Assembly (NCBI GenBank): GCA_910578815.1
Contig: CAJTSE010000024.1
Coordinates: forward strand, 1 to 58,481
Origin: an uncultured Acetatifactor sp.
Lineage (GTDB): Bacteria; Bacillota; Clostridia; Lachnospirales; Lachnospiraceae
Reading direction: 5' to 3'
DNA length: 58,481 bases
Positions 32,110 through 42,108 of the stretch are shown piece by piece; within the stretch, counting starts at the first letter, position 1; each line of letters begins with the position of its first letter. The translations under genes and the position numbers were made by a program. The notes under the pieces are model-generated. The model saw only the letters and a program-made list of their open reading frames with translations. It had not been told where the DNA came from and searched no databases.

Positions 32110-33515
32110 GTGAAATTATGAAAAAAGCGGCAGAGGCGGCAGGCCTTGTGGTCAAAAATATACTTTTCATAGGATATACCCTGCAGATTGGTCTGGGATT
32201 CATTTGGATGGGGGCAAATTTTTTAAAATCTCAGGATTTTCCGCCTGTTGACGCGGGATTGTATTCATTTTTTTATTATTTACCCCAAGGGGCGTATGCG
32301 ATCGTCTATCTGCTTCAGCTGGGAGCGGCCCTGTATGCGGGATATCGGTTGATTTTTAAGCTGTGTTCCGGAAAACGGATCATCTGCTTTTGGGGGAGCC
32401 TGGTATTGATGACGATGCCTATGGCAATGCAGTGCCATCTGGCCCTGCTGCCTTACTCCTTTGTCTGCTCGCTGGAGCTCATAAAGCTATCCTTTGTCTG
32501 CGAACTGGCCGGAAAAGATGAGCGTGATGATCTCCGAGTGAAAGCTCTGGCGGGGCTTTTGGTCAGTTTCGGCGTTCAGTGTATGCTTTGGCCGAAGTAC
32601 AGCCTGCCGGGAGCGGTATTGCCCTTTTTGGTGTTCCTGTGGACACTTCCGGGGCTGTTTCGAAAGCGGGAACGATATTTTAAGGGCCTGCTGCTGGCTG
32701 TATGCTTTCTGGCGGTTACGGCTGCGGGATGGAGCGTGGAGAGGGGCCGGGAAGACTTTCAGGGTAACAGCCTGGGATGGAGCTGGCCGCTGGTTAAAAG
32801 AGTCTGCTGGCCTACGCTTTGGGCAGACTGGGGAGAGAGGCCGGAAGAGATCGGACTGGAAAACGGGTCCGTGATCTGGCAAAGTGCGTACTATCCTTAT
32901 TACATGGAACAATATTTTAAGCCTGCACTGGAAGAGGCAGTGACGCTGGAAGAAGCGAAAGCCATTATGAAAAAGATGGTAAATTATGCCTGGAAGGTTC
33001 ATTATCCCATGGTAGTGCGGCAGATCGGATGGGATGTGCTGGGGTATGGTGTAACGCCTTTGATTCTGCCGCTGCAGCTTGCCGGAGAGGCATACGATTC
33101 CTCTTCCGGCAGAAACTATGAGATAATGCGGAATGAGACGCCTGCATTAACCAAATATTATGTGCGCACTGCCTGCATTTGGTTTGGAGTATCGCTGGTG
33201 CTGATGGCGGCAGGGGCGATTCTTATGGTGATAGGAAAGCCAAAGAGCATAAAGGGAGACTCTTCGGGGAAGTTTTCTTTGAGCAGATTCTGCAGGGCGC
33301 CATGGCTCTTTCCGGTGTTGGCCGTACTTTTCTCGGCGGGAACAGTGATCCTTTTCTTTACCATGCAGGGCGCGGGGACGATGGATTATAAATATACGGT
33401 CTGGATTAATCAATTATGGATTTTGGGCAGCATAAAGATAGTGTGTGGAAGGAAAAAGGAAAGGCAGGACAGGGAAAATGAAATTAAGGGAATTGCTGGA
33501 AGGATTGGAGTATGA
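32106..33515 (+). CDS. Polytopic membrane protein of unknown function
   Basis: 469 residues with about nine hydrophobic helices (for example ILFIGYTLQIGLGFIWMGANF, GAYAIVYLLQLGAALYAGY, ACIWFGVSLVLMAAGAILMVIG, WLFPVLAVLFSAGTVILFF). The large soluble loop between residues about 205 and 340 is Trp/Tyr-rich. The architecture recalls GT-C glycosyltransferase-like proteins, but no motif proves it. Coupled to the SGNH hydrolase, it may handle the glycan or lipid that the hydrolase modifies. Its 3' end overlaps murE by 38 bases. Confidence 0.65.
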   Translation: MSEIMKKAAEAAGLVVKNILFIGYTLQIGLGFIWMGANFLKSQDFPPVDAGLYSFFYYLPQGAYAIVYLLQLGAALYAGYRLIFKLCSGKRIICFWGSLVLMTMPMAMQCHLALLPYSFVCSLELIKLSFVCELAGKDERDDLRVKALAGLLVSFGVQCMLWPKYSLPGAVLPFLVFLWTLPGLFRKRERYFKGLLLAVCFLAVTAAGWSVERGREDFQGNSLGWSWPLVKRVCWPTLWADWGERPEEIGLENGSVIWQSAYYPYYMEQYFKPALEEAVTLEEAKAIMKKMVNYAWKVHYPMVVRQIGWDVLGYGVTPLILPLQLAGEAYDSSSGRNYEIMRNETPALTKYYVRTACIWFGVSLVLMAAGAILMVIGKPKSIKGDSSGKFSLSRFCRAPWLFPVLAVLFSAGTVILFFTMQGAGTMDYKYTVWINQLWILGSIKIVCGRKKERQDRENEIKGIAGRIGV

Positions 33516-34962
33516 TTGTATTCAAGGCAGCCTGGATCAGGAGATCACGGAGGTGGTCAACGATTCCCGCAGGGATAAAATCAAGAAGGGCAGCCTTTTT
33601 ATCTGTATAGAAGGGGCTAATTTTGACGGACATGAGTTTGCGGCAGATATGGCAGAAAAGGGTGCGGCTGCTCTTCTGGTTTCCAAGGAGATCAAAGAAG
33701 CAGCGGTGGCACCGGAGGTTGCCGTTGTCAGGGTGAAGGATACCAGATACGCTATGGCATTTGTGGCCGCCGCCTGGTTCGGCCATCCTGCGGGGAAGCT
33801 GAAAACCATCGGTATTACCGGCACCAAGGGAAAAACCACTACCACTTATCTCGTGCGATCCATCTTAGAGAACGCGGGAATCAAATGCGGACTGATCGGA
33901 ACCATCGAGACCATCATCGGTGACGAAGTGCATCCTGCGGAAAACACAACCCCTGAATCTCTTTCTTTGCAGGAGACTTTTGCCAGGATGGTGGAGGCCG
34001 GGATGGAAGCTGTGGTAATGGAAGTATCTTCACAGGCGTTGATGCTGCACAGAACGGAGGGATTTGTTTTTGACTATGGCATCTTTACCAATCTGGAAGC
34101 GGATCATATCGGACCGGCGGAGCATGCCAGCTTTGAGGAATATATGGCATGTAAAGCCATGCTTTTCAGACAGTGCAGGGTGGGGATCGTCAATGGAGAC
34201 GATACGCATGTAGAAGGGATTATCAAAGGTCATACCTGTGAGTTGGAGACTTACGGCCTGGGTGAGGGCAACATGCTTCGGGCTGCCGGCATCAGGCGGG
34301 TTTATATGCCCGGTGCCCTGGGGGTGGATTTTCATACAAAAGGGCTGATCGAGCTGGACGTGAAAGTTCCCATGCCGGGAAAGTTCAGCGTTTATAACGC
34401 ACTTTGCGCCATCTCTATCTGCCGTCATTTTCAGGTGAATGAAGCGGTGATTTGCAGAGCGCTTTTAGGAGCGAAAGTGAAGGGGCGGATCGAGAAGGTT
34501 GAGGTATCCGATAAGTTTATTGTTCTCATAGATTATGCTCATAACGCTATGGCGCTGGAGAGCCTCTTGACTACGCTGCGGGAATATAATCCTCATCGTC
34601 TGGTCTGCCTGTTTGGATGTGGAGGTAATCGGGCGAAAATGCGCAGGTTTGAGATGGGAGAGGTCAGTGGGAGGCTGGCGGATCTTACGGTTATCACTTC
34701 CGACAATCCCAGATGTGAAGAGCCCTTAAGCATCATGGCGGATATTAAAACAGGAATCAGCAGGACGGACGGGGCTTATGTGGAGATTTGTGACAGACGG
34801 GAGGCGGTGGCCTTCTGTATTTCCCATGCCGAGGAAGGGGACATTATCGTTCTGGCAGGCAAAGGTCATGAGGATTATCAGGAAATACAAGGGAAGAAAT
34901 ATCCCATGGATGAGAGAGTCATGATTCGGGAGCTGTTAGAGGGTGGTCTGCAGCATATCTGA
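33478..34962 (+). CDS. murE: UDP-MurNAc-L-Ala-D-Glu:meso-DAP ligase MurE
   Basis: ATG 33478 (GGACAGGGAAA upstream) gives 494 residues. ATP loop GTKGKTTT near residue 115, the ENTTPESL substrate motif near 157, and the DNPR motif (SDNPRCEEP near 406), which reads meso-diaminopimelate, so the wall is DAP-type. It adds the third residue to the muropeptide in the cytoplasm. It begins inside the preceding membrane protein gene, and the priA start follows about 110 bases downstream. Confidence 0.94.
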   Translation: MKLRELLEGLEYDCIQGSLDQEITEVVNDSRRDKIKKGSLFICIEGANFDGHEFAADMAEKGAAALLVSKEIKEAAVAPEVAVVRVKDTRYAMAFVAAAWFGHPAGKLKTIGITGTKGKTTTTYLVRSILENAGIKCGLIGTIETIIGDEVHPAENTTPESLSLQETFARMVEAGMEAVVMEVSSQALMLHRTEGFVFDYGIFTNLEADHIGPAEHASFEEYMACKAMLFRQCRVGIVNGDDTHVEGIIKGHTCELETYGLGEGNMLRAAGIRRVYMPGALGVDFHTKGLIELDVKVPMPGKFSVYNALCAISICRHFQVNEAVICRALLGAKVKGRIEKVEVSDKFIVLIDYAHNAMALESLLTTLREYNPHRLVCLFGCGGNRAKMRRFEMGEVSGRLADLTVITSDNPRCEEPLSIMADIKTGISRTDGAYVEICDRREAVAFCISHAEEGDIIVLAGKGHEDYQEIQGKKYPMDERVMIRELLEGGLQHI

Positions 34963-35074
34963 GCCTGCGGCAGGCGGAAAACCTGTTGACAGGCCTGACA
35001 GATCGGTGTTCCGGAATAATAACGTGCCGGAAACTGACAGGGAAAATGCGTGTGAGGATTTTGGGGAGACAAAA

Positions 35075-37393
35075 GTGACAGAGCGGTACGCGGACATTAT
35101 TGTGGATGTTTCACATGAAAAACTGGATAAGCCTTTTCAATACCGGGTACCGGAGCGTTTCCAGGATACTCTGGAGATCGGGATGTGCGTGGCGGTTCCC
35201 TTTGGCAACGGCAACAGACAGCTTAAGGGATACGTCATTGACATCGGGGAGAAATGTAAGTTTGATCCGGCCCGGACAAAGGATATTTTGGGCATTGTGC
35301 AAAACGGTGTGGGTGTGGAAGATAAGATGATTGCCTTGGCAGGCTGGATTCGGAAAAATTATGGTTCCACCATGATTCAGGCGTTAAAGACGGTACTTCC
35401 GGCAAGACAGTCCGTGAAAAAGCTGGAGCGGCGGACGCTGCTGCGCAGTATGAACCGGGAAGAGATCTTGTCTCTGCTGGGAGAGAGCATACGGAAAAAG
35501 CAGGTAGCAAAGGAAAGACTGCTGCGGGAGCTGGCGGAGCAGGAACGGATTCCCTATGAGTGGGTGACGGGAAAGCTGGGGGTTTCCGCTCAGACAGTCA
35601 AAAGCCTGGAAAAGGCGGGAGCGGTACGAGTGGTAACGAAGACAAGCCTGCGAAATCCGGTCCATCCGGAAGACGGCGTATTCGGAGACAGGCAGGGAAC
35701 GGCCGGGGGAGCAGACAGCGCTTCCGCGCCGGTTTTAAGTCCTGCCCAGCGTTATATTGCGGATGAGGTTATGAGGGACTTTGACGCGGGAAAACCCGGA
35801 ACATATCTGATTCATGGTATTACGGGGAGCGGGAAGACGGAAGTTTACTTAAAAATCATTGAAGAGACGGTAAGACGGGGCAGGCAGGCTATCATGCTGA
35901 TCCCGGAGATTGCGCTGACCTACCAGACGCTGTTGCGTTTTTACAGACGGTTTGGAAACAGGGTCAGCGTTATGAATTCCACCTTGTCAGCCGGGGAAAA
36001 ATATGACCAGTGCGAGAGGGCGAAGAATGGTGAGATCGACGTGATCATTGGTCCCAGATCCGCATTGTTTACGCCCTTTCCCAGCATTGGGGTTATTGTT
36101 ATGGACGAGGAACATGAAGGCAGCTATAAGAGCGAATCTGCCCCCAAATATCATGCCAGGGAGACGGCGGCTCAGGTTGCAGAGCTGCACGGAGCCGGTC
36201 TGGTGCTTGGGTCAGCTACGCCCTCTCTGGAGGCTTATTTTCGGGTACAGAAAGGGGAATACCGGCTTTTTGAGTTGAAAGAAAGGCTGACAGGGGGGCG
36301 ACTGCCTGAGGTATACACGGTGGACCTGCGGCAGGAATTAAAAGAAGGGAATCGTTCTATCTTCAGTATGAAGCTGCAGGAGCTTTTGGCGGACAGACTT
36401 ACGAAAAAGGAGCAGAGTATCCTGTTTTTGAACAGGCGGGGTTATGCGGGGTTTATCTCCTGCAGGTCCTGTGGTCATGTGATGAAATGCCCTCATTGTG
36501 ACGTGTCCCTTTCGGAGCATAAAAACGGAATGCTGATTTGCCATTATTGCGGTTACAGTGAGCAGAAAGTCAGCCTTTGCCCGAAATGCGGTTCTAAGTA
36601 TATCAGCGGGTTTAGGGCAGGAACACAGCAGATTGAAGAAAAGTTAAAAGGTATGTTTCCCGGAGTACGCACGCTGCGGATGGACGGAGATACCACAAAG
36701 ACAAAGGGCAGCTACGAAGAGATTTTATCTGCTTTTTCCAACAGAGAGGCGGATGTGCTGATCGGTACACAGATGATTGTCAAGGGTCATGACTTTCCGG
36801 GGGTAACGCTGGTGGGCGTGCTGGCGGCAGATTTGTCCTTAAGCGCAGGAGATTACCGGGCGGGGGAGCGGACTTTCCAGCTGCTAACACAGGCTGTGGG
36901 CAGGGCAGGCAGAGGCAGTCTTCCCGGAGAAGCGGTGATTCAGACATACCAGCCGGAGCATTATGCGGTGATCTATGCGGCAAAGCAGGACTATGAGGGA
37001 TTCTATCGGGAAGAGATTCTTTACCGTGAGCTGGGGGATTACCCGCCTGCGGCTCATATGCTGGCGGTACAGATCTTTGACAGAGATGAAGAAAAGGCTG
37101 GAAGGCTGGCGGCGTCTCTGGCGGAAGCGGTGAAGAGCCGGTACGGCCCGGACCTGGCATGGAATGCAGGAGCGAAAAATGCAGGATGCGCAAGGGAGGA
37201 CGAAGGCGGCCGGATGCGGCTCATCGGGCCGGCGCCTGCTGCCATCAGCAGAATTAATGATATTTTTAGATTTGTTTTCTATGTGAAATCGTCAAAATAT
37301 GATAAACTGATAGAAATAAAGGATCTGTTAGAACAAAATATAAGCGCAAGGCAGTTGCGGACGGAAACGGTGCAGTTTGACTTTGCGGTTTAA
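35075..37393 (+). CDS. priA: Primosomal replication helicase PriA
   Basis: GTG 35075, preceded by GGGGAGAC, gives the family start (TERYADIIVDVSHEKLDKPF); 772 residues. Walker A ITGSGKTEVYL near residue 248, DEEH box near 343, and eight zinc-binding cysteines in CRSCGHVMKCPHC and CHYCGY...CPKCG between residues about 463 and 507, inserted in the helicase core. QAVGRAGRG near 605 is helicase motif VI. It reloads replisomes at stalled forks. It heads the conserved priA-def-fmt string. Confidence 0.95.
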   Translation: MTERYADIIVDVSHEKLDKPFQYRVPERFQDTLEIGMCVAVPFGNGNRQLKGYVIDIGEKCKFDPARTKDILGIVQNGVGVEDKMIALAGWIRKNYGSTMIQALKTVLPARQSVKKLERRTLLRSMNREEILSLLGESIRKKQVAKERLLRELAEQERIPYEWVTGKLGVSAQTVKSLEKAGAVRVVTKTSLRNPVHPEDGVFGDRQGTAGGADSASAPVLSPAQRYIADEVMRDFDAGKPGTYLIHGITGSGKTEVYLKIIEETVRRGRQAIMLIPEIALTYQTLLRFYRRFGNRVSVMNSTLSAGEKYDQCERAKNGEIDVIIGPRSALFTPFPSIGVIVMDEEHEGSYKSESAPKYHARETAAQVAELHGAGLVLGSATPSLEAYFRVQKGEYRLFELKERLTGGRLPEVYTVDLRQELKEGNRSIFSMKLQELLADRLTKKEQSILFLNRRGYAGFISCRSCGHVMKCPHCDVSLSEHKNGMLICHYCGYSEQKVSLCPKCGSKYISGFRAGTQQIEEKLKGMFPGVRTLRMDGDTTKTKGSYEEILSAFSNREADVLIGTQMIVKGHDFPGVTLVGVLAADLSLSAGDYRAGERTFQLLTQAVGRAGRGSLPGEAVIQTYQPEHYAVIYAAKQDYEGFYREEILYRELGDYPPAAHMLAVQIFDRDEEKAGRLAASLAEAVKSRYGPDLAWNAGAKNAGCAREDEGGRMRLIGPAPAAISRINDIFRFVFYVKSSKYDKLIEIKDLLEQNISARQLRTETVQFDFAV

Positions 37394-37413
37394 GGAAAGG
37401 CAGGAGAATAAAA

Positions 37414-37902
37414 GTGGCTATCAGAAACATACGTGAGATCGGAGATGAGGTGCTTACCAAAAGGTGTAAGGAGGTAACGGAGATAACGCCCCGGATTAAG
37501 GAACTGATCGAGGATATGCTGGAGACCATGTACGAGGCAAACGGCGTGGGCCTGGCAGCACCTCAGGTGGGGATCTTAAAGAGGATTGTGGTCATAGATA
37601 CCACGGGAGAAGATCCGCATATTCTGATTAATCCCAGGATCGTAGAATCCTCCGGAGAGCAGACCGGCCAGGAGGGATGTTTGAGCGTACCCGGAAAGTC
37701 GGGCCAGGTTACCAGGCCGAATTATGTGAAAGCGGTGGCAATGGACGTGAATATGAAGTCCTTTGAGCTGGAGGGAACGGAGCTTTTGGCCAGGGCGATC
37801 TGTCATGAGCTGGATCATCTGGACGGTCATCTTTATGTGGAAAAGGTAGAAGGGGAGCTTCAGGATGTAAAGCATGACGAAGAGGATGAGGACGAGGAAT
37901 GA
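37414..37902 (+). CDS. def: Peptide deformylase
   Basis: 162 residues from GTG 37414. Motif 1 GVGLAAPQVG near residue 44, motif 2 EGCLSVPG near 87 and motif 3 HELDHLDG near 130 supply the metal ligands (Cys and two His) and catalytic Glu. It removes the formyl group from new proteins. A C-terminal acidic tail (HDEEDEDEE) is a common add-on in clostridial members. Overlaps fmt by four bases. Confidence 0.95.
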   Translation: MAIRNIREIGDEVLTKRCKEVTEITPRIKELIEDMLETMYEANGVGLAAPQVGILKRIVVIDTTGEDPHILINPRIVESSGEQTGQEGCLSVPGKSGQVTRPNYVKAVAMDVNMKSFELEGTELLARAICHELDHLDGHLYVEKVEGELQDVKHDEEDEDEE

Positions 37903-38855
37903 GGATTGTTTTTATGGGAACGCCGGATTTTGCGGCGGGTGCATTGGAAGCACTGATAAAAGCAGGACATGAGATTGCTGCCGTGGTGACGCAGCCGGAT
38001 AAGGCGAAGGGGCGAAGCAAAGAGCCGATCCCTTCCCCTGTGAAGGTTTGTGCCCTGAAGCATGACATTCCGGTTCTGCAGCCAAAACGGATTAAAACGC
38101 CGGAGGCGGTGGAGGAATTACGGTCATATGGAGCGGACATTTTTATTGTTGCCGCCTACGGGCAGATTCTGTCACAGGAGATTCTGGATATGCCGCCATT
38201 GGGAAGCCTGAATATCCACGGGTCGCTCCTGCCTAAGTACAGGGGAGCATCGCCTATTCAACGTGCCATTATTGACGGTGAGGAAAAAACGGGGATTACC
38301 ATTATGCAGATGGACGCCGGGATTGACACGGGTGATATGCTTTACAAGAAAGAGACAAAGATCGGACCGGAGGATGATTTTGAAACGCTGCATGACAGGC
38401 TGACGCTGCTGGGAGGTGAGGCTGTTGTGGAGGCGCTCACGCTTCTGGAGCAGGGAAAATTAAAGCCTGAGAAGCAGGACGAGAGTCAAAGCTGTTATGC
38501 GCCCTTGATCAGTAAGGAAATGGGGGTCATTGATTTTTCACGGCCGGCCATTTCGATTGACAGGCTGATCAGAGGGATGACACCCTGGCCCAGCGCCTAT
38601 ACAGGCTTAAGAGGGAAACAGCTTAAAATATGGAAAGCAGTTCCCGAAACACAAAGAGACGTATCAGGACATGTGCCGGGGGAGATTTTAAGCGTAGAAA
38701 AGGATTCCGTCATTGTGGCAGCAGGAGAAGGAGCTATACGGCTGTTGGAACTGCAGATAGAAGGGAAAAAGAGGATGCCGGCCCATGACTTTTTACTTGG
38801 GGTAAGGCTGGAGCCGGGAGAGGTCTTAGAAGCACCGGAGGAGGGCAGGCCGTAG
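37899..38855 (+). CDS. fmt: Methionyl-tRNA formyltransferase
   Basis: 318 residues. FMGTPDFAAGALEALI at the start, the folate-binding and catalytic segment (NIHGSLLPKYRGASPIQRAI near residue 105, then TGITIMQMDAGIDTGDML), and a C-terminal OB-like tRNA domain. It formylates initiator Met-tRNA, the counterpart to deformylase, and is coupled to it by the ATGA overlap. Confidence 0.95.
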   Translation: MRIVFMGTPDFAAGALEALIKAGHEIAAVVTQPDKAKGRSKEPIPSPVKVCALKHDIPVLQPKRIKTPEAVEELRSYGADIFIVAAYGQILSQEILDMPPLGSLNIHGSLLPKYRGASPIQRAIIDGEEKTGITIMQMDAGIDTGDMLYKKETKIGPEDDFETLHDRLTLLGGEAVVEALTLLEQGKLKPEKQDESQSCYAPLISKEMGVIDFSRPAISIDRLIRGMTPWPSAYTGLRGKQLKIWKAVPETQRDVSGHVPGEILSVEKDSVIVAAGEGAIRLLELQIEGKKRMPAHDFLLGVRLEPGEVLEAPEEGRP

Positions 38856-38872
38856 TGACAGGAATTTTGTAA

Positions 38873-38893
38873 GCGCCTGTGTTTTGCAGGCGC
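38873..38893. terminator. Hairpin between fmt and yugP
   Basis: GCGCCTG (38873-38879) pairs with CAGGCGC (38887-38893). No T run follows, so it is more likely an attenuator or an mRNA-stability hairpin than a full stop within this operon. Confidence 0.4.
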
Positions 38894-38926
38894 CTGTGAA
38901 TTGCCGGAGCGGGAAAGGAGATTTTT

Positions 38927-39625
38927 ATGCCATACTATTATTATGATTTTACTTATATTCTTGTCATCATCGGCATGGTGCTGTGTCTGGGAGCCAGCTT
39001 TCGAGTGAACAGTGTCATGAAAAAATACGGCAAGGTGGGAAATTCCACGGGTATTACCGGTGCGGAGGCGGCAAGACGCATTTTAAACAATGAAGGTCTT
39101 TACAATGTCCAAATTGAATGCCTGCAGTCTGACCAGGGGGATCATTATGACCCCAGAACAAACACCGTGCGGCTTTCTTATCAGAATTTTAACGAGGCTA
39201 CCGTTACGGCAGTGGGGGTGGCGGCTCACGAGTGCGGTCATGCCATTCAACATGCAAAGGGATATTCGCCGCTGAATTTCAGGACGGCTTTGGTCCCAGT
39301 GGTGAATATCGGCAGCAGGATTGGCATGCCCATTATTATCTTGGGAATGCTGTTAAGCTGGAATCATGTGCTGATCCAGATCGGGATCTGGGCCTTTTCC
39401 CTTTCCGTTTTGTTCCAGCTGGTGACGCTGCCGGTAGAATTTAACGCTTCCTCTAGGGCCATAGCCAAGATCGACCAGTACGGCTTGGTGAGCATGGAAG
39501 AGAACAGGGGCTGTAAAAAGGTTTTAAGTGCGGCGGCCATGACCTATGTGGCGGCAGCGGCCTCATCCATTTTGCAGCTGCTGCGTCTGATCCTGCTGTT
39601 TGGCGGGAACAGGAGGCGCGACTGA
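38927..39625 (+). CDS. YugP-type zinc metallopeptidase (membrane)
   Basis: 232 residues: an N-terminal helix (YILVIIGMVLCLGASF), the zinc motif AAHECGHAIQHA near residue 101, and three further hydrophobic segments (MPIIILGMLLSW, IWAFSLSVLFQLVTLPVEF, the C-terminal SSILQLLRLILLFGG). This fits Peptidase family PF04298/YugP, membrane proteases of unknown substrate. It commonly sits between fmt and rsmB in Clostridia. Confidence 0.9.
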   Translation: MPYYYYDFTYILVIIGMVLCLGASFRVNSVMKKYGKVGNSTGITGAEAARRILNNEGLYNVQIECLQSDQGDHYDPRTNTVRLSYQNFNEATVTAVGVAAHECGHAIQHAKGYSPLNFRTALVPVVNIGSRIGMPIIILGMLLSWNHVLIQIGIWAFSLSVLFQLVTLPVEFNASSRAIAKIDQYGLVSMEENRGCKKVLSAAAMTYVAAAASSILQLLRLILLFGGNRRRD

Positions 39626-39627
39626 CC

Positions 39628-41025
39628 GTGGCTGAGAATATACGGGAGATTACATTGGAAACCCTTCTTGCCATAGAGCGGGAGAAACGGTATTCCAGCC
39701 GATTGATTAAAGACGTGCTGGATAAATATGATTATCTGGGAGTCAGGGATAAGAGATTTATCAAGCGGGTGACGGAAGGAACGCTGGAAAGACGGCAGGA
39801 GCTGGATTATTATCTGGATCATTTTTCGTCTCATCCGGTGAAGAAAATGAAGCCCTTTGTGCGAAATCTTTTGCGGATTAGTGTTTATCAACTGCTCTTT
39901 ATGGATTCCGTGCCGGACAGCGCAGTATGCAACGAAGCCTGCAAGCTGGCGGTAAGGCATGGCTTTGGCTCCCTGCGGGGGTTCGTCAACGGTATCCTGC
40001 GCAATCTTTCCAGAAATAAAGACAATCTGCCGCTGCCGGATGAAGCAAAGAAGCCGTTGTCATACCTGTCGGTTAAGTATTCCATGCCGGAATGGCTGGT
40101 GCGGCGCTTTCTGGAGGAATATGGGCAGGAGATCACGAAAACCATGCTGGAAGAGCTGATGAGGATTCATCCGGTCTCTATGCGCTTTCGTTCGGGGCTG
40201 GACAGAGGGGAGCAGGATGAAATAACGCATAGGCTTAAGGAAAAGGGCATTATCTTAAGGGAAAGCCCTTATCTGCCATCTGTCAGGCTTATGGAGCATA
40301 GTGAAAATATAGGTGAGCTTCCCGGTTTTCAGGAAGGTAAATGGACGGTGCAGGATGTCAGCTCCGCGCTTGCCGTGGAGCTGGCGGGGATCAAAAGTAC
40401 GGATTTTGTGATGGACGTGTGTGCAGCGCCCGGAGGGAAGAGCATCTTTGCGGCGGAGAAAGCGGAAACGGTGTTGAGCAGGGATGTTTCGGAAGAAAAA
40501 GCGGACCTGATCCGGGAAAACATCAGCCGTATGAGAATAAAGAACATAAAGGTCCAGACCTGGGACGCTGTCTGTTTTGACGAGGCCCGTGAGGCAAAAG
40601 CAGATGTGGTCCTTTTGGACGTGCCCTGCTCCGGGCTGGGGGTTATGGGCAAAAAGAGGGATATAAAATACCGCGTCACGCCGGAGGGCATGGAAAACTT
40701 AAGCGCGCTGCAAAGGGAGATCGTCAGGGTGTGCAGCAGGTATGTAAAGCCCGGAGGAACTCTTCTTTATAGTACCTGCACCGTCAGCATTGCGGAAAAC
40801 GAGGAAATGGTCCGCTTCCTGACGGGCGAGCTGGGCTTTGCGCCCCTGCCCTTTGAAACGGAGCTGCCGGAGCCGCTTTATAAGCAGAAACAGGAAACGG
40901 AGGCCCTGCGGAGCAGGGAGGGAAAGGATCTTAAGCTGACTGATGAGGAACGCAGGGCATGTATTCAGCTCTTTCCAGGATTTATGGAGGCGGACGGATT
41001 CTTTATCGCCAGGTTTAAAAGGTAA
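39628..41025 (+). CDS. rsmB: 16S rRNA m5C967 methyltransferase RsmB
   Basis: 465 residues from GTG 39628, two bases after yugP. The N-terminal NusB-like helical domain spans about residues 1-145; the SAM motif DVCAAPGGKS is near 264 and motif IV DVPCSGLGVMGKKRDIKY near 331. The second catalytic cysteine is in YSTCTVS near 381. It methylates C967 of 16S rRNA. The C-terminus (GFMEADGFFIARFKR) is complete. Confidence 0.94.
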   Translation: MAENIREITLETLLAIEREKRYSSRLIKDVLDKYDYLGVRDKRFIKRVTEGTLERRQELDYYLDHFSSHPVKKMKPFVRNLLRISVYQLLFMDSVPDSAVCNEACKLAVRHGFGSLRGFVNGILRNLSRNKDNLPLPDEAKKPLSYLSVKYSMPEWLVRRFLEEYGQEITKTMLEELMRIHPVSMRFRSGLDRGEQDEITHRLKEKGIILRESPYLPSVRLMEHSENIGELPGFQEGKWTVQDVSSALAVELAGIKSTDFVMDVCAAPGGKSIFAAEKAETVLSRDVSEEKADLIRENISRMRIKNIKVQTWDAVCFDEAREAKADVVLLDVPCSGLGVMGKKRDIKYRVTPEGMENLSALQREIVRVCSRYVKPGGTLLYSTCTVSIAENEEMVRFLTGELGFAPLPFETELPEPLYKQKQETEALRSREGKDLKLTDEERRACIQLFPGFMEADGFFIARFKR

Positions 41026-41030
41026 AAAGG

Positions 41031-42062
41031 ATGGAAGAGAAAAAAGATATAAAGTCCATAACGCTGCCGCAGCTTACGGAGGAACTGACGGCGCTGGGGG
41101 AAAAGCCTTTTCGGGCCAGACAGATTTATCGGTGGATTCATGTGAAGCTGGCGGAAGGGTTTGAGAGTATGACGGATCTTTCCGGGCAGCTGCGAGAAAA
41201 GTGCATCCAAACGTTTCTTTATACCGCACTGGAACCGGTGAAGATCCAGGAGTCCAAAATCGACGGCACCCGGAAATTTTTGTTCCGGCTTCCGGACGGC
41301 AATACGGTGGAGAGCGTATGGATGAAATATAAGCATGGCAATAGCGTCTGCATCTCATCCCAGGTGGGCTGCCGGATGGGCTGTCGCTTTTGTGCGTCTA
41401 CCATAGGCGGGCTGGAACGCAGCCTCCTGCCCTCGGAGATGCTGGAGCAGGTTTACGCCATACAGAGAATAACGGGTGAGCGTGTCTCCAATGTGGTGGT
41501 GATGGGAATCGGAGAGCCGTTGGACAATTACGAAAATCTGCTGACTTTTTTAAGGATTCTCACGGATGAAAACGGCCTTCACATCAGCCAGAGGAATGTG
41601 ACGGTGTCCACCTGCGGGATTGTGCCCCGGATGAGACAGCTGGCGGATGAGAAGCTGCAGATCACCCTGGCCCTGTCCCTCCATGGAACGACGGATGAAA
41701 AGCGGCGGAGGCTGATGCCCATAGCAGAAAAGTACAGCATAGACCAGCTGATGCAGGCCTGCGCTTATTATTTTGAACAGACAGGACGGCGGATTACCTT
41801 TGAGTACAGTCTGGTAGGCGGGGTCAATGATACGGAGGAGGATGCCGGGCAGCTGGCGCAGCTGGCCAGGCCCCTTGCCTGCCATGTGAATCTGATCCCT
41901 GTCAACCCTGTGAGAGAGAGGGATTATGTCAGTTCCACGGGGGCAAGGGTGCAGGCGTTTAAGAGCAGGCTGGAAAAAGCAAGGGTCAATGTTACCGTCA
42001 GAAGAGAGATGGGCAGGGACATTGACGGGGCCTGCGGGCAGCTGCGGAGGAATATGGAGTGA
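41031..42062 (+). CDS. rlmN: 23S rRNA/tRNA A2503/A37 methyltransferase RlmN
   Basis: 343 residues. Radical SAM motif CRMGCRFCAS near residue 114, GIGEPLDNYEN near 160, and the second catalytic Cys in MGRDIDGACGQL at the C-terminus. It makes m2A2503 in 23S rRNA. In B. subtilis and relatives prpC-prkC follow rlmN directly; here the gene is followed by 100 non-coding bases and then a minus-strand phage fibre gene. Confidence 0.94.
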   Translation: MEEKKDIKSITLPQLTEELTALGEKPFRARQIYRWIHVKLAEGFESMTDLSGQLREKCIQTFLYTALEPVKIQESKIDGTRKFLFRLPDGNTVESVWMKYKHGNSVCISSQVGCRMGCRFCASTIGGLERSLLPSEMLEQVYAIQRITGERVSNVVVMGIGEPLDNYENLLTFLRILTDENGLHISQRNVTVSTCGIVPRMRQLADEKLQITLALSLHGTTDEKRRRLMPIAEKYSIDQLMQACAYYFEQTGRRITFEYSLVGGVNDTEEDAGQLAQLARPLACHVNLIPVNPVRERDYVSSTGARVQAFKSRLEKARVNVTVRREMGRDIDGACGQLRRNME

Positions 42063-42108
42063 AGGGGGTTCCGCTAAGAGTATATTGTCTCCTAGTCAAT
42101 GTGTAGTT

